64,000 nucleotides of DNA from Actinomycetes bacterium (GCA_014190235.1 BJGC01000005.1:41989-105988); one strand, 5' to 3'. Shown: positions 1-9,248, counted from the stretch's first letter. Made by a program: numbers and translations. Notes: generated by a model from the sequence alone, not told the origin.

Positions 1-67
1 GAAGGGCGAGTACGTATTTGGGACTATGCAACCTCAATCGTGGTTTCGAAGGAACCGCAACAGTCAC
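1..67 (-). CDS. ABC transporter permease, N-terminal fragment (PotB-like)
   Basis: This is the first 22 codons of a gene cut off by the window start. Read on the minus strand from a GTG at 67, it gives a short basic N-terminus followed by the start of a hydrophobic stretch (KYVLALL), as in spermidine/putrescine permease subunits. A GGAGG-like ribosome site lies in the last codons of the binding-protein gene just upstream, with only six bases between that stop and this start. Its position after a PotA-like ATPase and a PotD-like binding protein is the main reason for calling it a permease. The fragment is too short to confirm the family by itself. Confidence 0.6.
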   Translation of the reverse strand, partial: MTVAVPSKPRLRLHSPKYVLAL

Positions 68-73
68 CTGAAC

Positions 74-1321
74 TCAGCCTCCGGCCTTAGCTTTAACCTT
101 GTTCAAAATATCTACCAGTCGATCGATTGAGGTGTTCAGTATTTGTGTGTGCATGGTCTTGACTTCGGCATCCTTGAAAAAGATCATGTCGCCCTTCTCT
201 AGGTCTGGGGCAATCTCGGCGATGAGTGCTGGCATGTTTTTCATGCCCGTGTTGTAGCCGTGATACTGCAAGTCCTGCACTGATCGTTCTGGAATCAAAA
301 TCCAGTTGATCCACGCATGTGCCGCCTCAACGTTTGGAGCACCTTGAGCGATGCAGAAGTTGTCCATCCACAATTCTGTGTCAGGAGTTCCGAGTACCCA
401 TTTCCAGTTCTCTGGTGTTCCGCCTGCCTCTTTGATTCGCACATACGCCTGACGAGCATCTCCGTTCCATGCCATTGCGATGCTGTACGCGCCCTCTGCC
501 AATTTGGTACTTGGGTAACTATCAAAGGCCTTGATGTGCGATGCAAACTCGTCAACCATGAACTTCTCATACGCATCGAGATCGGCTTTGTCTTCAGTGT
601 TCCAGTCGATTCCTTTGGACCAGAAATACATTCCTGCCACATTTGGTGCCGCATCGATAACTGAACATTGTCCACTTGCTTCACCCATGCATACGTCGAT
701 GAAGTCCTGCCACGATGTCAGTTCACGCGAAATCTTGGTGGTGTCATAGAAGAAACCCGTGCTTCCCCAGTTCTTGCACACCGAGTAATCGTTGGTGGTG
801 TCCCATGCTTGACCCAAGTACAACGGATCAACATTGACCATGTTTGGCAACAAGGTCTTATCAAACTTTTGAATCAGTTCTTTGTCGATCATCTGTGGAA
901 TATATGGTCCGGTCGGGACCACGATGTCAAAACCACTACTGCCACCCGCAGTTGCCAACTTTGTAATGAGGTCTTCGTTGCTCGCAAAATAATCGACCTT
1001 CATCGTGACGCCAAGGGTCTTATCTGCAAGCGCCCCAACAAGTTCTGGGTCGTCGTAATCGCCCCATGTATACATTGCAAGAGTTCCGCTTGCCTGATTA
1101 ATCACGCGACTCCAGTCACCCGAAGCCACCCCGCTTGGTGCTGTGCCCCCTGGTGCAGTGGTGTCAGATGCACCTGTTGTGTCTGATGGAGAATCAGAAC
1201 CGCCGCATGCCACGACAACTACTGCGAGACCCGCTGCAACTGTTCCTACTTTAAGAAATGCACGACGTGAGAGCGCCTCGCGAAAACTTTCTGGTGCCAA
1301 CATCCTGAGTTCTTTGGTCAT
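74..1321 (-). CDS. potD: Polyamine-type ABC transporter substrate-binding protein (PotD-like)
   Basis: Extracytoplasmic solute-binding protein of the spermidine/putrescine class, 415 residues. The N-terminus has an RRAFLK motif suggesting Tat export, a hydrophobic segment, and a lipobox-like VVACG, so it is probably a lipoprotein. The mature part opens with a Thr/Gly/Ala-rich linker and continues with features of the family, such as LAMYTWGDYDDPELV and FDIVVPTGPY. I start it at 1321 because AAGGAG lies seven bases before that ATG; a longer frame reaches 1351 without such a site. It follows a PotA-like ATPase and precedes a permease in one operon with an aldehyde dehydrogenase of polyamine breakdown, which supports a polyamine substrate. 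The exact ligand is inferred. Confidence 0.88.
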   Translation of the reverse strand: MTKELRMLAPESFREALSRRAFLKVGTVAAGLAVVVVACGGSDSPSDTTGASDTTAPGGTAPSGVASGDWSRVINQASGTLAMYTWGDYDDPELVGALADKTLGVTMKVDYFASNEDLITKLATAGGSSGFDIVVPTGPYIPQMIDKELIQKFDKTLLPNMVNVDPLYLGQAWDTTNDYSVCKNWGSTGFFYDTTKISRELTSWQDFIDVCMGEASGQCSVIDAAPNVAGMYFWSKGIDWNTEDKADLDAYEKFMVDEFASHIKAFDSYPSTKLAEGAYSIAMAWNGDARQAYVRIKEAGGTPENWKWVLGTPDTELWMDNFCIAQGAPNVEAAHAWINWILIPERSVQDLQYHGYNTGMKNMPALIAEIAPDLEKGDMIFFKDAEVKTMHTQILNTSIDRLVDILNKVKAKAGG

Positions 1322-1372
1322 TTTTGCTCTCCTTGATCTTTTAGTAACCATATTTTAGTAACGGTAATTAGA

Positions 1373-2482
1373 TTAGTCCTCGTGCGACTCCGCAAGAACC
1401 ACCTCCGCCTGGCGGGCAGAGAAAAAGTACACGTCGTCGGCAGACCAACTACACCATACGTGGTCGCCCATCTGATGACGAACTGACTTGGTTCGGGGGG
1501 TCAGCACCAGTACATCTCGGTCTCCGGCGGTCACGACATACTGCAATACATCCCCAAAGTGCGACACGCCCGCGATTCGTGCGGCCACGCAGTTTGTCGA
1601 CTCCGCTGGACGTTCTACTGACAAGTTCACACACTCTGGTCGAACCGCCGCTAGGGCAGGTTGACCCGTGGGAACAACTTCTTCTGGGCGGGTCGCAACG
1701 AACACCGTGCCATCCTGGGCGACTGCGCCATTGGCGGTTGCGGTTCCTTGCCAAAAATTGTTTCGTCCGATGAACCCCGCCACAAATGCTGACGCTGGAT
1801 GCTCATAGACAGTTTCGGGATCGCCTAGTTGCTCCACATGACCGTCCAACATGATGGCGATACGATTACTCATGCTCATGGCTTCTTCTTGGTCGTGAGT
1901 GACGAACACAAAAGTAATCCCGAGGCGACTCTGCAAAAGTTTGAGTTCGATCTGCATTTCTTCGCGCAGCTTGCGATCAAGTGCGCCAAGAGGCTCATCT
2001 AGCAACAGCACACTTGGTCTGTTTACTAATGCCCGAGCAACTGCAACGCGCTGCTGCTGACCACCAGACATCTGACGCGGCTTACGCTCTGCCAACTTTG
2101 TCATCTGCACCATGTCAAGCGCTTCAATGACTCGCTCGGCGGTCTCTGACTTTTTGACTCCACGTTGACGTAACCCGTAGGCGACATTTTCGGCAACTGT
2201 CATATGCGGGAAAAGCGCATAATGCTGAAACACGGTGTTGACATCGCGCTTGTAGGGAGCAACGCCTTGTACCTCTACTCCACTAATGCGAATATGCCCA
2301 GCGTCTGGTTGCTCAAAACCAGCGAGCATGCGCAGGGTCGTTGTTTTTCCACATCCACTAGGACCAAGCAACGACAAAAATTCTCCGGGCTGCACAACAA
2401 GATGAAGGGAATCAACGGCAACTACCGAGCCGTACTGTTTGGTCACACCAATCAGTTCGACCGACCCTCTCTCGTTATTCAT
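1373..2482 (-). CDS. potA: Polyamine-type ABC transporter ATP-binding protein (PotA-like)
   Basis: Cytoplasmic ATPase that powers the importer, 369 residues. It has Walker A GPSGCGKTT near residue 40, the signature MSGGQQQR, Walker B LLLDEPLGALD and a switch histidine (FVTHDQEE). A C-terminal region of about 120 residues (from about 245) matches the TOBE domain of PotA/MalK-type ATPases. The ATG at 2482 is preceded by a very G-rich site, GAGGGGGGTG, an unusually strong complement to C-rich sequences. The gene lies between the aldehyde dehydrogenase upstream and the binding protein downstream, all on the minus strand, so one transcript is likely. Confidence 0.9.
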   Translation of the reverse strand: MNNERGSVELIGVTKQYGSVVAVDSLHLVVQPGEFLSLLGPSGCGKTTTLRMLAGFEQPDAGHIRISGVEVQGVAPYKRDVNTVFQHYALFPHMTVAENVAYGLRQRGVKKSETAERVIEALDMVQMTKLAERKPRQMSGGQQQRVAVARALVNRPSVLLLDEPLGALDRKLREEMQIELKLLQSRLGITFVFVTHDQEEAMSMSNRIAIMLDGHVEQLGDPETVYEHPASAFVAGFIGRNNFWQGTATANGAVAQDGTVFVATRPEEVVPTGQPALAAVRPECVNLSVERPAESTNCVAARIAGVSHFGDVLQYVVTAGDRDVLVLTPRTKSVRHQMGDHVWCSWSADDVYFFSARQAEVVLAESHED

Positions 2483-2567
2483 TCACCCCCCTCAACCGCT
2501 CGCGGTGAACAAATACTAGACAATGTCGCGACCCGTAAAGGTAATCCGCACACTGTTCACGCTCTTG

Positions 2568-4013
2568 TCAACTGTCAAGATTTGCCATTACGTGCTTGAT
2601 TCGGGTGTAGTCGTCAAAGGCGTATGCCGACAGATCTTTTCCGTAGCCTGACTTTTTGTAGCCACCGTGAGGCATCTCCGCCACAATGGGGATGTGCGTA
2701 TTGATCCACACGCAGCCAAAATCTAGGTGCTTGGCCATTCGCATGGCTCGCCCAAAGTCGCGAGTCCAGACCGACGATGCCAGCCCATATTCAACGCCGT
2801 TAGCCCATGCGAGGGCCTCTTCTTCGTCAGTGAATTGCTGCACCGTGATGACTGGTCCAAAAATTTCACGCTGGATCATCTCGTCGTTTTGTTTGAGGTC
2901 TGCCACAACTGTTGGTTCAAAGAAATAGCCAGTGTTTCCGAATCTCGACCCACCGGCAACAATGCGCGCGTGCTTAGGGGCACGATCAATGAATCCAGAC
3001 ACATGTGCAAGTTGATTCTGATTATTGACTGGACCATAGAGAACATCTTCGTCATCTGGCGTACCAGTGCGCGTTGCATTGGCTTGCTCGGCCAATGCCG
3101 CAACAAAATCTGCGTATGCCCGCGGACCGACCAACACTCGAGTTGCAGCCGTGCAGTCTTGACCGGCATTGAAAAATCCTGCACCACTGATTCCGGCAAC
3201 AGCCGCCTCGATATCTGCATCGTCAAACACAATGACAGGGGCTTTGCCTCCAAGTTCTAAGTGAACTCGTTTGAGCGACCGTGATGCTGCTTCGGCGACT
3301 TCCATTCCAGCGCGCACTGATCCGGTGACAGACACCATCGACGGCGTGTCATGCAGAACCATCGATTTGCCGGTTTCTCTGTCACCACAAACAACATTGA
3401 AGACGCCAGGCGGCAAAAATTCTGCAGCGATTTCTGCCAACAACGTGGTCGTCGCAGGAGTCGTATCTGATGGCTTCAATACGACCGTGTTGCCCGCTGC
3501 TATTGCTGGGGCAAATTTCCACACCGCCATCATCATCGGGTAGTTCCATGGTGCAACTTGTGCACACACGCCGACTGGCTCACGTCGCACAAAAGATGTC
3601 ATGTTGCGCATGTATTCTCCGGCACTCTTGCCTTCGAGCATTCGTGCGGCGCCTGCAAAAAATCGAATCTGATCAATCATCGGCGGAATTTCTTCAGACC
3701 GCGTCATGGCTGTTGGCTTTCCGGTGTTTTCGACTTCGCGCGCAATCATTTCTTCAGACCGCGCCTCAATGGCATCTGCGATTCGATAGATCGCCAATGA
3801 CCGCTCCGATGGTGTGGTGTTTCTCCATGACTCAAAAGCAGACGCTGCCGCCGCCATTGCGGCATCAATGTCTGCAGCACCACTGAGGGGTGCCGTGGCA
3901 TATTGCTCACCTGTGACGGGATTAATGACCGGAGTGGTCTTGCCATCGGCAGCATCGGATAGTGACCCATTAATGAAGTTCTGAAATGAACGCATCCCTG
4001 TAGGTTTCCACAT
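2568..4013 (-). CDS. NAD-dependent aldehyde dehydrogenase, probable gamma-aminobutyraldehyde dehydrogenase
   Basis: Aldehyde dehydrogenase superfamily, 481 residues. Landmarks are PWNYPMMM in the cofactor region, the general-base segment LELGGKAP, and the catalytic cysteine in [10 protein letters not shown]. Within the superfamily it resembles the betaine-/gamma-aminobutyraldehyde dehydrogenases that oxidise 4-aminobutanal from putrescine to GABA. Being first in an operon with a polyamine importer supports that role, but substrate assignment in this family is risky. Two starts are possible, ATG 4013 and ATG 3995; the second has AGGG directly against it, which is too close for a normal ribosome site, so I keep 4013. 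Confidence 0.8.
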   Translation of the reverse strand: MWKPTGMRSFQNFINGSLSDAADGKTTPVINPVTGEQYATAPLSGAADIDAAMAAAASAFESWRNTTPSERSLAIYRIADAIEARSEEMIAREVENTGKPTAMTRSEEIPPMIDQIRFFAGAARMLEGKSAGEYMRNMTSFVRREPVGVCAQVAPWNYPMMMAVWKFAPAIAAGNTVVLKPSDTTPATTTLLAEIAAEFLPPGVFNVVCGDRETGKSMVLHDTPSMVSVTGSVRAGMEVAEAASRSLKRVHLELGGKAPVIVFDDADIEAAVAGISGAGFFNAGQDCTAATRVLVGPRAYADFVAALAEQANATRTGTPDDEDVLYGPVNNQNQLAHVSGFIDRAPKHARIVAGGSRFGNTGYFFEPTVVADLKQNDEMIQREIFGPVITVQQFTDEEEALAWANGVEYGLASSVWTRDFGRAMRMAKHLDFGCVWINTHIPIVAEMPHGGYKKSGYGKDLSAYAFDDYTRIKHVMANLDS

Positions 4014-4124
4014 TTTGTGCGTCCGTCACAACACGGTGTCCGTCGGTCGTGCAAATGGGCGTTCCGAGCAAAATTAGACTCTTGCAATACCCGATTGCCT
4101 CACTAACTCTGCACTCTTACATCT

Positions 4125-4142
4125 TCCCAACTAGCGTTGGGA
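4125..4142. promoter_or_regulatory. Perfect dyad over the P450 promoter (possible operator)
   Basis: TCCCAAC-TAGC-GTTGGGA is a perfect 7-base inverted repeat with a 4-base centre. It ends one base before the P450 ATG at 4144. It also contains the TAGCGT hexamer (4132-4137) that looks like the -10 box of a leaderless transcript, so a protein bound here would block initiation. No regulator gene is adjacent. Confidence 0.5.
4132..4137 (+). promoter_or_regulatory. Probable -10 hexamer of the P450 gene
   Basis: TAGCGT ends six bases before ATG 4144 and sits in the centre of the dyad at 4125-4142. Confidence 0.45.
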
Positions 4143-4143
4143 T

Positions 4144-5367
4144 ATGGCTATCAATGTTGAAACCTTAGATCTTCCCCAATTGCCACTCTTCGGAGAAGAA
4201 GAACGCGATCACCGCATCGAAACATTGCGCAGTGTCGCCAAGGATAACTGGATAGCCAGAAATGCATTCGGCTACTCGATTCTAAAATATGACGATGTCG
4301 TTGCGGTACTGCGTGACAAGCGTTGGTTCAGTGCTGTTGGATTTATCTCTGAGTCACAACCAACTGATAACGAGGAATACAACAACCGACCACGGCAAAA
4401 CTCAATCCTGTCAGCAGACGGGCCCGAGCATGTCCGACTTCGTCGACTAGTGGCGCCAGCGTTTAACCCGCGCGTCGCCGACCGTTTGCGTCCCATCATG
4501 CGTGACGTACTGAATTCACTTGTCGACCCAATTGCCAAAACAGGTTCTGCTGATTTCGTTTCGGCCGTCTGTGAGCCATACCCGATTCCTATTATTTGCG
4601 AACTTCTTGGCGCACCAAAAAAGGACTGGAAACTCTTTAGCAGGGTTGCAGCAGACATCTTGAAAGTTTTTGATGGCAATCTCAATCGAGACGCACCGCT
4701 CATCATGAAAGCCCAAGACGACTTAAGCGAATATGTGCAGAACTTGATTGCAGCACGACGCAATGTGCCCGCAGATGATCTCATCACTGATTTGATTACC
4801 GCTGAGGAGCAGGGAGACAAGCTCAATACTCAAGAATTAGTCACAATGGTGGGCGCTGTAATTATCGGTGGAACTGACACCACGCGCAATCAACTAGGGC
4901 TTGCACTCATCTTGTTTGCGGAGCATCCAGACCAATGGAAGCTTCTTGGAGAACACCCTGAGATGGCACCGCGCGCGGTCGAAGAATGCATGCGATATTT
5001 TGGTGCCGTTCGGGGCACAGGTCGATATGCGATTGAAGATATCGAATACAAAGGAGTCCTTTTTCCAAAGGGCACTCTTGTGATGCCGAGTCTTGGAACA
5101 TCGAACTTTGATGACTCTGTGTTTCCGGAGCCTGAAAACTTTGACATCACTCGCGAACCTGTAGGTCAACCACAACTCACCTTTGGTTCAGGAGTTCATT
5201 ACTGTCTCGGAGCATCGCTTGCGCGCGCAGAGCTACAAGAAGCGCTCATCATTTTGTCTCGTCGTCTTCCAAATCTTGCTCTCGCCGGAGACATTGTCTA
5301 CAAGGCCGGAACGGCTGCCATTTTCGGTCCAGAAAAACTTCCCATCACCTTTACGCCAGGACACTAA
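4144..5367 (+). CDS. Cytochrome P450
   Basis: Soluble bacterial class I P450, 407 residues, a heme monooxygenase needing ferredoxin partners that are not in this window. The I-helix oxygen-activation motif GGTDTT lies near residue 243, the K-helix ExxR is ECMR, and the heme-binding loop FGSGVHYCLG puts the axial ligand at Cys354. Length is normal. No strong ribosome site precedes the ATG; TAGCGT ends six bases upstream, as in leaderless genes. A GDPD-like lipoprotein follows after six bases and may be cotranscribed. The substrate is unknown. Confidence 0.95.
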   Translation: MAINVETLDLPQLPLFGEEERDHRIETLRSVAKDNWIARNAFGYSILKYDDVVAVLRDKRWFSAVGFISESQPTDNEEYNNRPRQNSILSADGPEHVRLRRLVAPAFNPRVADRLRPIMRDVLNSLVDPIAKTGSADFVSAVCEPYPIPIICELLGAPKKDWKLFSRVAADILKVFDGNLNRDAPLIMKAQDDLSEYVQNLIAARRNVPADDLITDLITAEEQGDKLNTQELVTMVGAVIIGGTDTTRNQLGLALILFAEHPDQWKLLGEHPEMAPRAVEECMRYFGAVRGTGRYAIEDIEYKGVLFPKGTLVMPSLGTSNFDDSVFPEPENFDITREPVGQPQLTFGSGVHYCLGASLARAELQEALIILSRRLPNLALAGDIVYKAGTAAIFGPEKLPITFTPGH

Positions 5368-5373
5368 ATACCC

Positions 5374-6369
5374 ATGAAAAAACTCATTTTCTCAACCATT
5401 TCGGTCATCCTCATGACTGCGTGTGGCGGATCCGCAGGTTCTTCGACAGACTCAACCCCGACTCTTGCTACACCACAAGCCACGACGGTTGCAGAGACCC
5501 TGGCACTTGGTCGACCCGTCATCATGGCGCACGCATCGGGAGAAAACATTCATCCCCATTCTTCTCCCTACGGTTATGCCGAGGCAGTCAAAGTTGGCGT
5601 TGACATCTTGGACTTCGATGTGCAACTCACCAAAGACGGCGTACTAGTAGTGCAACATAATTTAGATGTAGATGCCGGAACTGACGGCAGTGGCAATGTC
5701 ATTGACATGACATACGACCAAATCTTGGCGCTCGATAATGCATATTGGTTTACAAAAAACTGCACATGCAAAGACAAGCCTGAATCCGACTACATCTTTC
5801 GCGGTGTGCGCACTGGCAAAATTGCTCCACCGGGCGGCTACACCCCTGAAGATTTTATTATCCCAAAATTCATTGACATCGCCACAAAATATCCAAAGCA
5901 CATGCTCAACATTGAGATTAAAGATGTCTTCCCCGCTGCAGTACCTGCAGCCAAAGAGCTGGCAAGAATTCTCGACGAGATCGGCGCCAACGATCGCGCA
6001 GTCGTGACATCATTTGATGACAAGGTGATCGATGAATTTCGAAAATTTGCGCCAACCGTCGAACTCTCTCCTGGTCGTGCCAACCTCGTGGCCTGGTTTG
6101 TCAACAAGGTTCCAATCCCATATGGCATGCGCATCTTGCAGATTCCCACAGCAGAACCTGCCGTCAAGTTTGAACTCAACGCCGAGTTTGTCGCTCGTGC
6201 TCACGCTGAGGGTTACATCTTGTGGATCTGGCCGAGTGAATCAAAATGGGAAAACACCGCAGGCTACACAGAACTACTTCGTCTACAAATCGAAGGAATT
6301 GATGCTGCAAACCCGACCGAAGCGATGACTGCACTTAACTCTTTCGTGGCAGAAAAATCACAGGACTAG
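5374..6369 (+). CDS. Glycerophosphodiester phosphodiesterase-like lipoprotein, divergent active site
   Basis: Predicted exported lipoprotein, 331 residues, with signal peptide MKKLIFSTISVILM and lipobox MTAC followed by a Ser/Thr-rich linker. The mature domain resembles the GDPD (UgpQ-like) TIM barrel: VIMAHASGE where the family has AHRG, then DILDFDVQLTKDG and VVQHN near residue 95, LNIEIK near 180, and a late ILWIWP strand. The arginine of the usual HRG motif is replaced and the first acidic metal ligand position reads D rather than E, so activity may be altered or lost. It follows the P450 gene by six bases. Confidence 0.72.
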   Translation: MKKLIFSTISVILMTACGGSAGSSTDSTPTLATPQATTVAETLALGRPVIMAHASGENIHPHSSPYGYAEAVKVGVDILDFDVQLTKDGVLVVQHNLDVDAGTDGSGNVIDMTYDQILALDNAYWFTKNCTCKDKPESDYIFRGVRTGKIAPPGGYTPEDFIIPKFIDIATKYPKHMLNIEIKDVFPAAVPAAKELARILDEIGANDRAVVTSFDDKVIDEFRKFAPTVELSPGRANLVAWFVNKVPIPYGMRILQIPTAEPAVKFELNAEFVARAHAEGYILWIWPSESKWENTAGYTELLRLQIEGIDAANPTEAMTALNSFVAEKSQD

Positions 6370-6394
6370 TCACACAGTGCTAGGGACCCTGCGC

Positions 6395-6559
6395 CTAGTC
6401 GCAACAGCTGTCTCGCCACCCACAACCTGTGCATTTAAAGTGTGCGTGTTCTGGAGACAGATTGCTCCCACATAGTGGACACTCAGCAAACGTGCCGAAC
6501 CGCGTGCGACACGACGATTCTTGATTCTCGACGGATTCCGCTGCTGGTGATGTAGTCAT
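6395..6559 (-). CDS. Small zinc-ribbon protein, function unknown
   Basis: Short protein of about 54 residues whose C-terminal half has two CxxC pairs, CPLCG and CTGCG, eleven residues apart and ending in DSCCD. This is the pattern of a single zinc ribbon. The N-terminal part is polar and probably disordered. The frame extends to ATG 6616, but that extra sequence looks non-coding; the ATG at 6559 has GGGG directly before it, which is not a clean ribosome site. It converges with the GDPD-like gene and diverges from the MFS gene. Role unknown. Confidence 0.55.
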   Translation of the reverse strand: MTTSPAAESVENQESSCRTRFGTFAECPLCGSNLSPEHAHFKCTGCGWRDSCCD

Positions 6560-6649
6560 CCCCAAAGTCTTATGTCGAACAGCAATACAAAGGTGGATAC
6601 CCGTTGTCATAGGCATTGGGCACTAGCGTTTTAACGGTTTCTCTTGCCT

Positions 6650-7882
6650 ATGAACACACCTACAACGTCGTCCGCTCCTCGACCCGGCAGTGCCCGTGCC
6701 GCACTCGCCACGCGGGATTTTCGATGGATGTGGTACGCCAATCTTGCTTCAACTAGCGGAACATGGATGCAAAACGTTGTGCTTCCTGCGTACGTGTACC
6801 AACGAACTCATCGTGCCTCTCTTGTGGGTGTCTTCATTTTTGCCCAACTCGGGCCACTTCTTTTGCTCTCTATTCCGGGCGGCGTTTTGGCAGATCGATT
6901 CGATCGTCGCCGCTGGTTGATTTCGTCTCAAATAGTTCAATTGGTATTTTCAGTGCTCCTCGGGATCTGCGCCGCATCGGATTCCCGAATCGCATTATTA
7001 TTTTTGATGCAATTCGGTGTTGGCATTGGGGGTGCGCTTAACGCGCCCACATGGTCTGCTGTATTGCCCACGTTGGTGAAAGCAGAAGATCTACCTGGGG
7101 CTATTTCGCTCAATAGTACCGTTGTCAACGGTTCTCGAATTGTGGCTCCAATCATCGTGGCAATTCTCTCTGTCTACGGTGTGACATCTGCGGAATTCTT
7201 TTTTATTAATGCTGTCACCTATTTGGCTGTCATCTTCACTCTGACCAAGATCACTATTCCAAAGTTGTCGACCCCACCTGCTGCTGGTTGGAGAAGTTTT
7301 ACTTTTGGAATTCAGTTTGTGCGCAACCACCCTGTGTCAAAACGAATTATTTTATCGATGACAAGTTTTTCGTTTCTGTCGCTCACATATGTCGGCTTGT
7401 TTCCTGCCGTCTCGCAACTCAACTTTGGCATTGAGGCAAAGTCGGCTGCCTACAAGTGGCTCTACGCCACATGGGGACTCGGGGCATGTCTTGGCGGCCT
7501 CGCAGTCGGCACCATTTTTGTTGGGGCAGATCCGCGTGTGCTTATCCGCCGAGGATTTGCATCGTTCTCACTTGCGCTAGCAATGTTTGCGGTCGTACGA
7601 ACGCCAGTGCCTGCTTTTATCGTTGCTTTCTTTTTAGGAATCGCCTATTTTTTTACAGCCACATCGTTGTTATCCGTATTGCAGAGTCGCCTTGAATCGG
7701 AGGTTCGCGGCAGAGTAATGGCGTTGTGGTTCATGGCGTTTGGCGGAACAGTTCCACTTGGCAACATGGTGTTTGGCCGAGTCATCGATGCATACGGTGC
7801 ACGCTGGGTGCTCGTTGCAGGGGCTGCATGGGCAATGTTTTTAGCGTGGTGGTGCAATATTAAGCGAATTGACGCCGCGTAA
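6650..7882 (+). CDS. MFS transporter, exporter type (EntS/MFS_3-like)
   Basis: Major facilitator of about 410 residues with roughly 12 hydrophobic segments. The loop-2 signature GVLADRFDRRR near residue 90 and the overall pattern (ALATRDFRWMW, ASTSGTWMQ at the N-terminus) match the MFS_3 subgroup related to enterobactin exporter EntS and macrolide efflux proteins. The substrate is not predictable. A TTG at 6644 is an alternative start in the same frame. It ends two bases before the murF stop, which converges on it. Confidence 0.88.
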   Translation: MNTPTTSSAPRPGSARAALATRDFRWMWYANLASTSGTWMQNVVLPAYVYQRTHRASLVGVFIFAQLGPLLLLSIPGGVLADRFDRRRWLISSQIVQLVFSVLLGICAASDSRIALLFLMQFGVGIGGALNAPTWSAVLPTLVKAEDLPGAISLNSTVVNGSRIVAPIIVAILSVYGVTSAEFFFINAVTYLAVIFTLTKITIPKLSTPPAAGWRSFTFGIQFVRNHPVSKRIILSMTSFSFLSLTYVGLFPAVSQLNFGIEAKSAAYKWLYATWGLGACLGGLAVGTIFVGADPRVLIRRGFASFSLALAMFAVVRTPVPAFIVAFFLGIAYFFTATSLLSVLQSRLESEVRGRVMALWFMAFGGTVPLGNMVFGRVIDAYGARWVLVAGAAWAMFLAWWCNIKRIDAA

Positions 7883-7884
7883 TA

Positions 7885-9213
7885 TCAATCAACAAGCGCC
7901 TGCACAACTCTCTCTAGTTGGGCGACCCGTGAGCCTTTCACCAGGATTGCTGCTTCGTCTCCGACATTGGCGAGACGCGAAGTCACATCTTGAAATGACA
8001 ATGCGGGAAAACCATATAAATCTGTTTCAACAGCAAGCAGTTCGATTCCTAATTGCTTGGCTATCTCGGCAATACGGGCATGCGACGCTGGAGCATCGGC
8101 TACTTCAGCCATGACACCGACAACTGCAATTCGACGCATCACGTCAAGTGATGCAAGTGTCAGAAGCGCTGCTTCCATAGACGTGGGATTGGCGTTATAC
8201 GAGTCATCAATAACCAAGGCCCCCGAAGCCATAAACCGTCGCTCCATTCGCGACCCGCTGATATTGACTGTCTCTAGAGCACGACACGCTTTGGATAAGT
8301 CAATGCCCACTAGAACTGCAACTGCGAGCGCAGCAACTGCATTCGACGCCATGTGCAGGCCCGCAGCAGGACAACGAAACACCGCAGTCTCCCCCGTCAC
8401 TTTGTGGTGAACCTCGGCAATAATTCGCCCTTCATCATCGGTCGCCATCACCTGAAATCTGACATCTGCTTTTTTGTGCATGCCATATGTGAGTACCGAC
8501 GCGTGCGTGAGAGAACGCATTGCAACAACCAACTCATCATCAGCGTTTAAAACTGCCCAACCATTCTTAGGCAACGCCTGCACGAGTTCTGCTTTTGCTT
8601 TTTGGACACCGGCGATTCCATCTACGCGTTCTGTGTGGGCTTCGCCAATGCGAGTGACGACGCCGATATCTGGAGATGCAACAGAACAGAGCCGTGCGAT
8701 TTCTCCAAATCCTCGCATTCCCATTTCAAGTACGACCGCTTCGGCGTCTGTTGGTGCGCCCAGCAACGTAACAGGCAAACCAATATCGTTATTGAAAGAT
8801 TTTTGACTCGCAACGACCTGTTTAAAATTTGCGCTCAGTACTGCCTGAGTAAAATCTTTGGTACTGGTTTTTCCGACAGAACCAGTGATCGCCACCACGC
8901 GACCTTCGGCTTGCATCAGTTGCTCGCGAGCATACGAACCAAGAGCCAACAACGCCTGTTGCGTATCGTTCACTTCTATGACTGTGAGCGGCCATCCATC
9001 TTTTGGGCACCGTGCTTGATGGACGACGGCTATCGCGGCCACTCCCACGACCTGTTGAATAAAATCATGGCCGTCACGTTGCGCGTGCAATGCCACAAAT
9101 GCTTGGCCTGGCTCAATCTGACGTGAGTCAAAACAGACGCCATCAATATCTACGTCGTCGCCCACCAACGTTCCGCCAACCTCAATAGCAGCAACAGATG
9201 CCCTGATGATCAT
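7885..9213 (-). CDS. murF: UDP-N-acetylmuramoyl-tripeptide--D-alanyl-D-alanine ligase
   Basis: Cytoplasmic peptidoglycan enzyme, 442 residues, that joins D-Ala-D-Ala to the UDP-MurNAc tripeptide with ATP. The N-terminal MurF domain is followed by the ATP site ITGSVGKTSTK near residue 108, the central motif LEMGMRGFGEIA and the C-terminal domain with DDSYNANPTSM. It is divergent from ddl, which makes its substrate D-Ala-D-Ala, with 35 bases between the two starts. The usual actinobacterial dcw cluster is not here, so murF sits apart from its cell-wall neighbours. A TAAGGT hexamer seven bases upstream suggests a leaderless transcript. Confidence 0.96.
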   Translation of the reverse strand: MIIRASVAAIEVGGTLVGDDVDIDGVCFDSRQIEPGQAFVALHAQRDGHDFIQQVVGVAAIAVVHQARCPKDGWPLTVIEVNDTQQALLALGSYAREQLMQAEGRVVAITGSVGKTSTKDFTQAVLSANFKQVVASQKSFNNDIGLPVTLLGAPTDAEAVVLEMGMRGFGEIARLCSVASPDIGVVTRIGEAHTERVDGIAGVQKAKAELVQALPKNGWAVLNADDELVVAMRSLTHASVLTYGMHKKADVRFQVMATDDEGRIIAEVHHKVTGETAVFRCPAAGLHMASNAVAALAVAVLVGIDLSKACRALETVNISGSRMERRFMASGALVIDDSYNANPTSMEAALLTLASLDVMRRIAVVGVMAEVADAPASHARIAEIAKQLGIELLAVETDLYGFPALSFQDVTSRLANVGDEAAILVKGSRVAQLERVVQALVD

Positions 9214-9220
9214 GGAGCGA

Positions 9221-9226
9221 ACCTTA
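9221..9226 (-). promoter_or_regulatory. Probable -10 hexamer of murF
   Basis: TAAGGT on the minus strand ends seven bases before the murF ATG at 9213, matching the TANNNT-then-start spacing seen at many genes here. Confidence 0.5.
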
Positions 9227-9234
9227 TCGGCGGC

Positions 9235-9240
9235 TACCGT
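9235..9240 (+). promoter_or_regulatory. Probable -10 hexamer of ddl
   Basis: TACCGT ends eight bases before the ddl ATG at 9249 and no ribosome site is visible between them. With the murF hexamer it forms a very compact divergent promoter. Confidence 0.5.
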
Positions 9241-9248
9241 CTGAGCAG

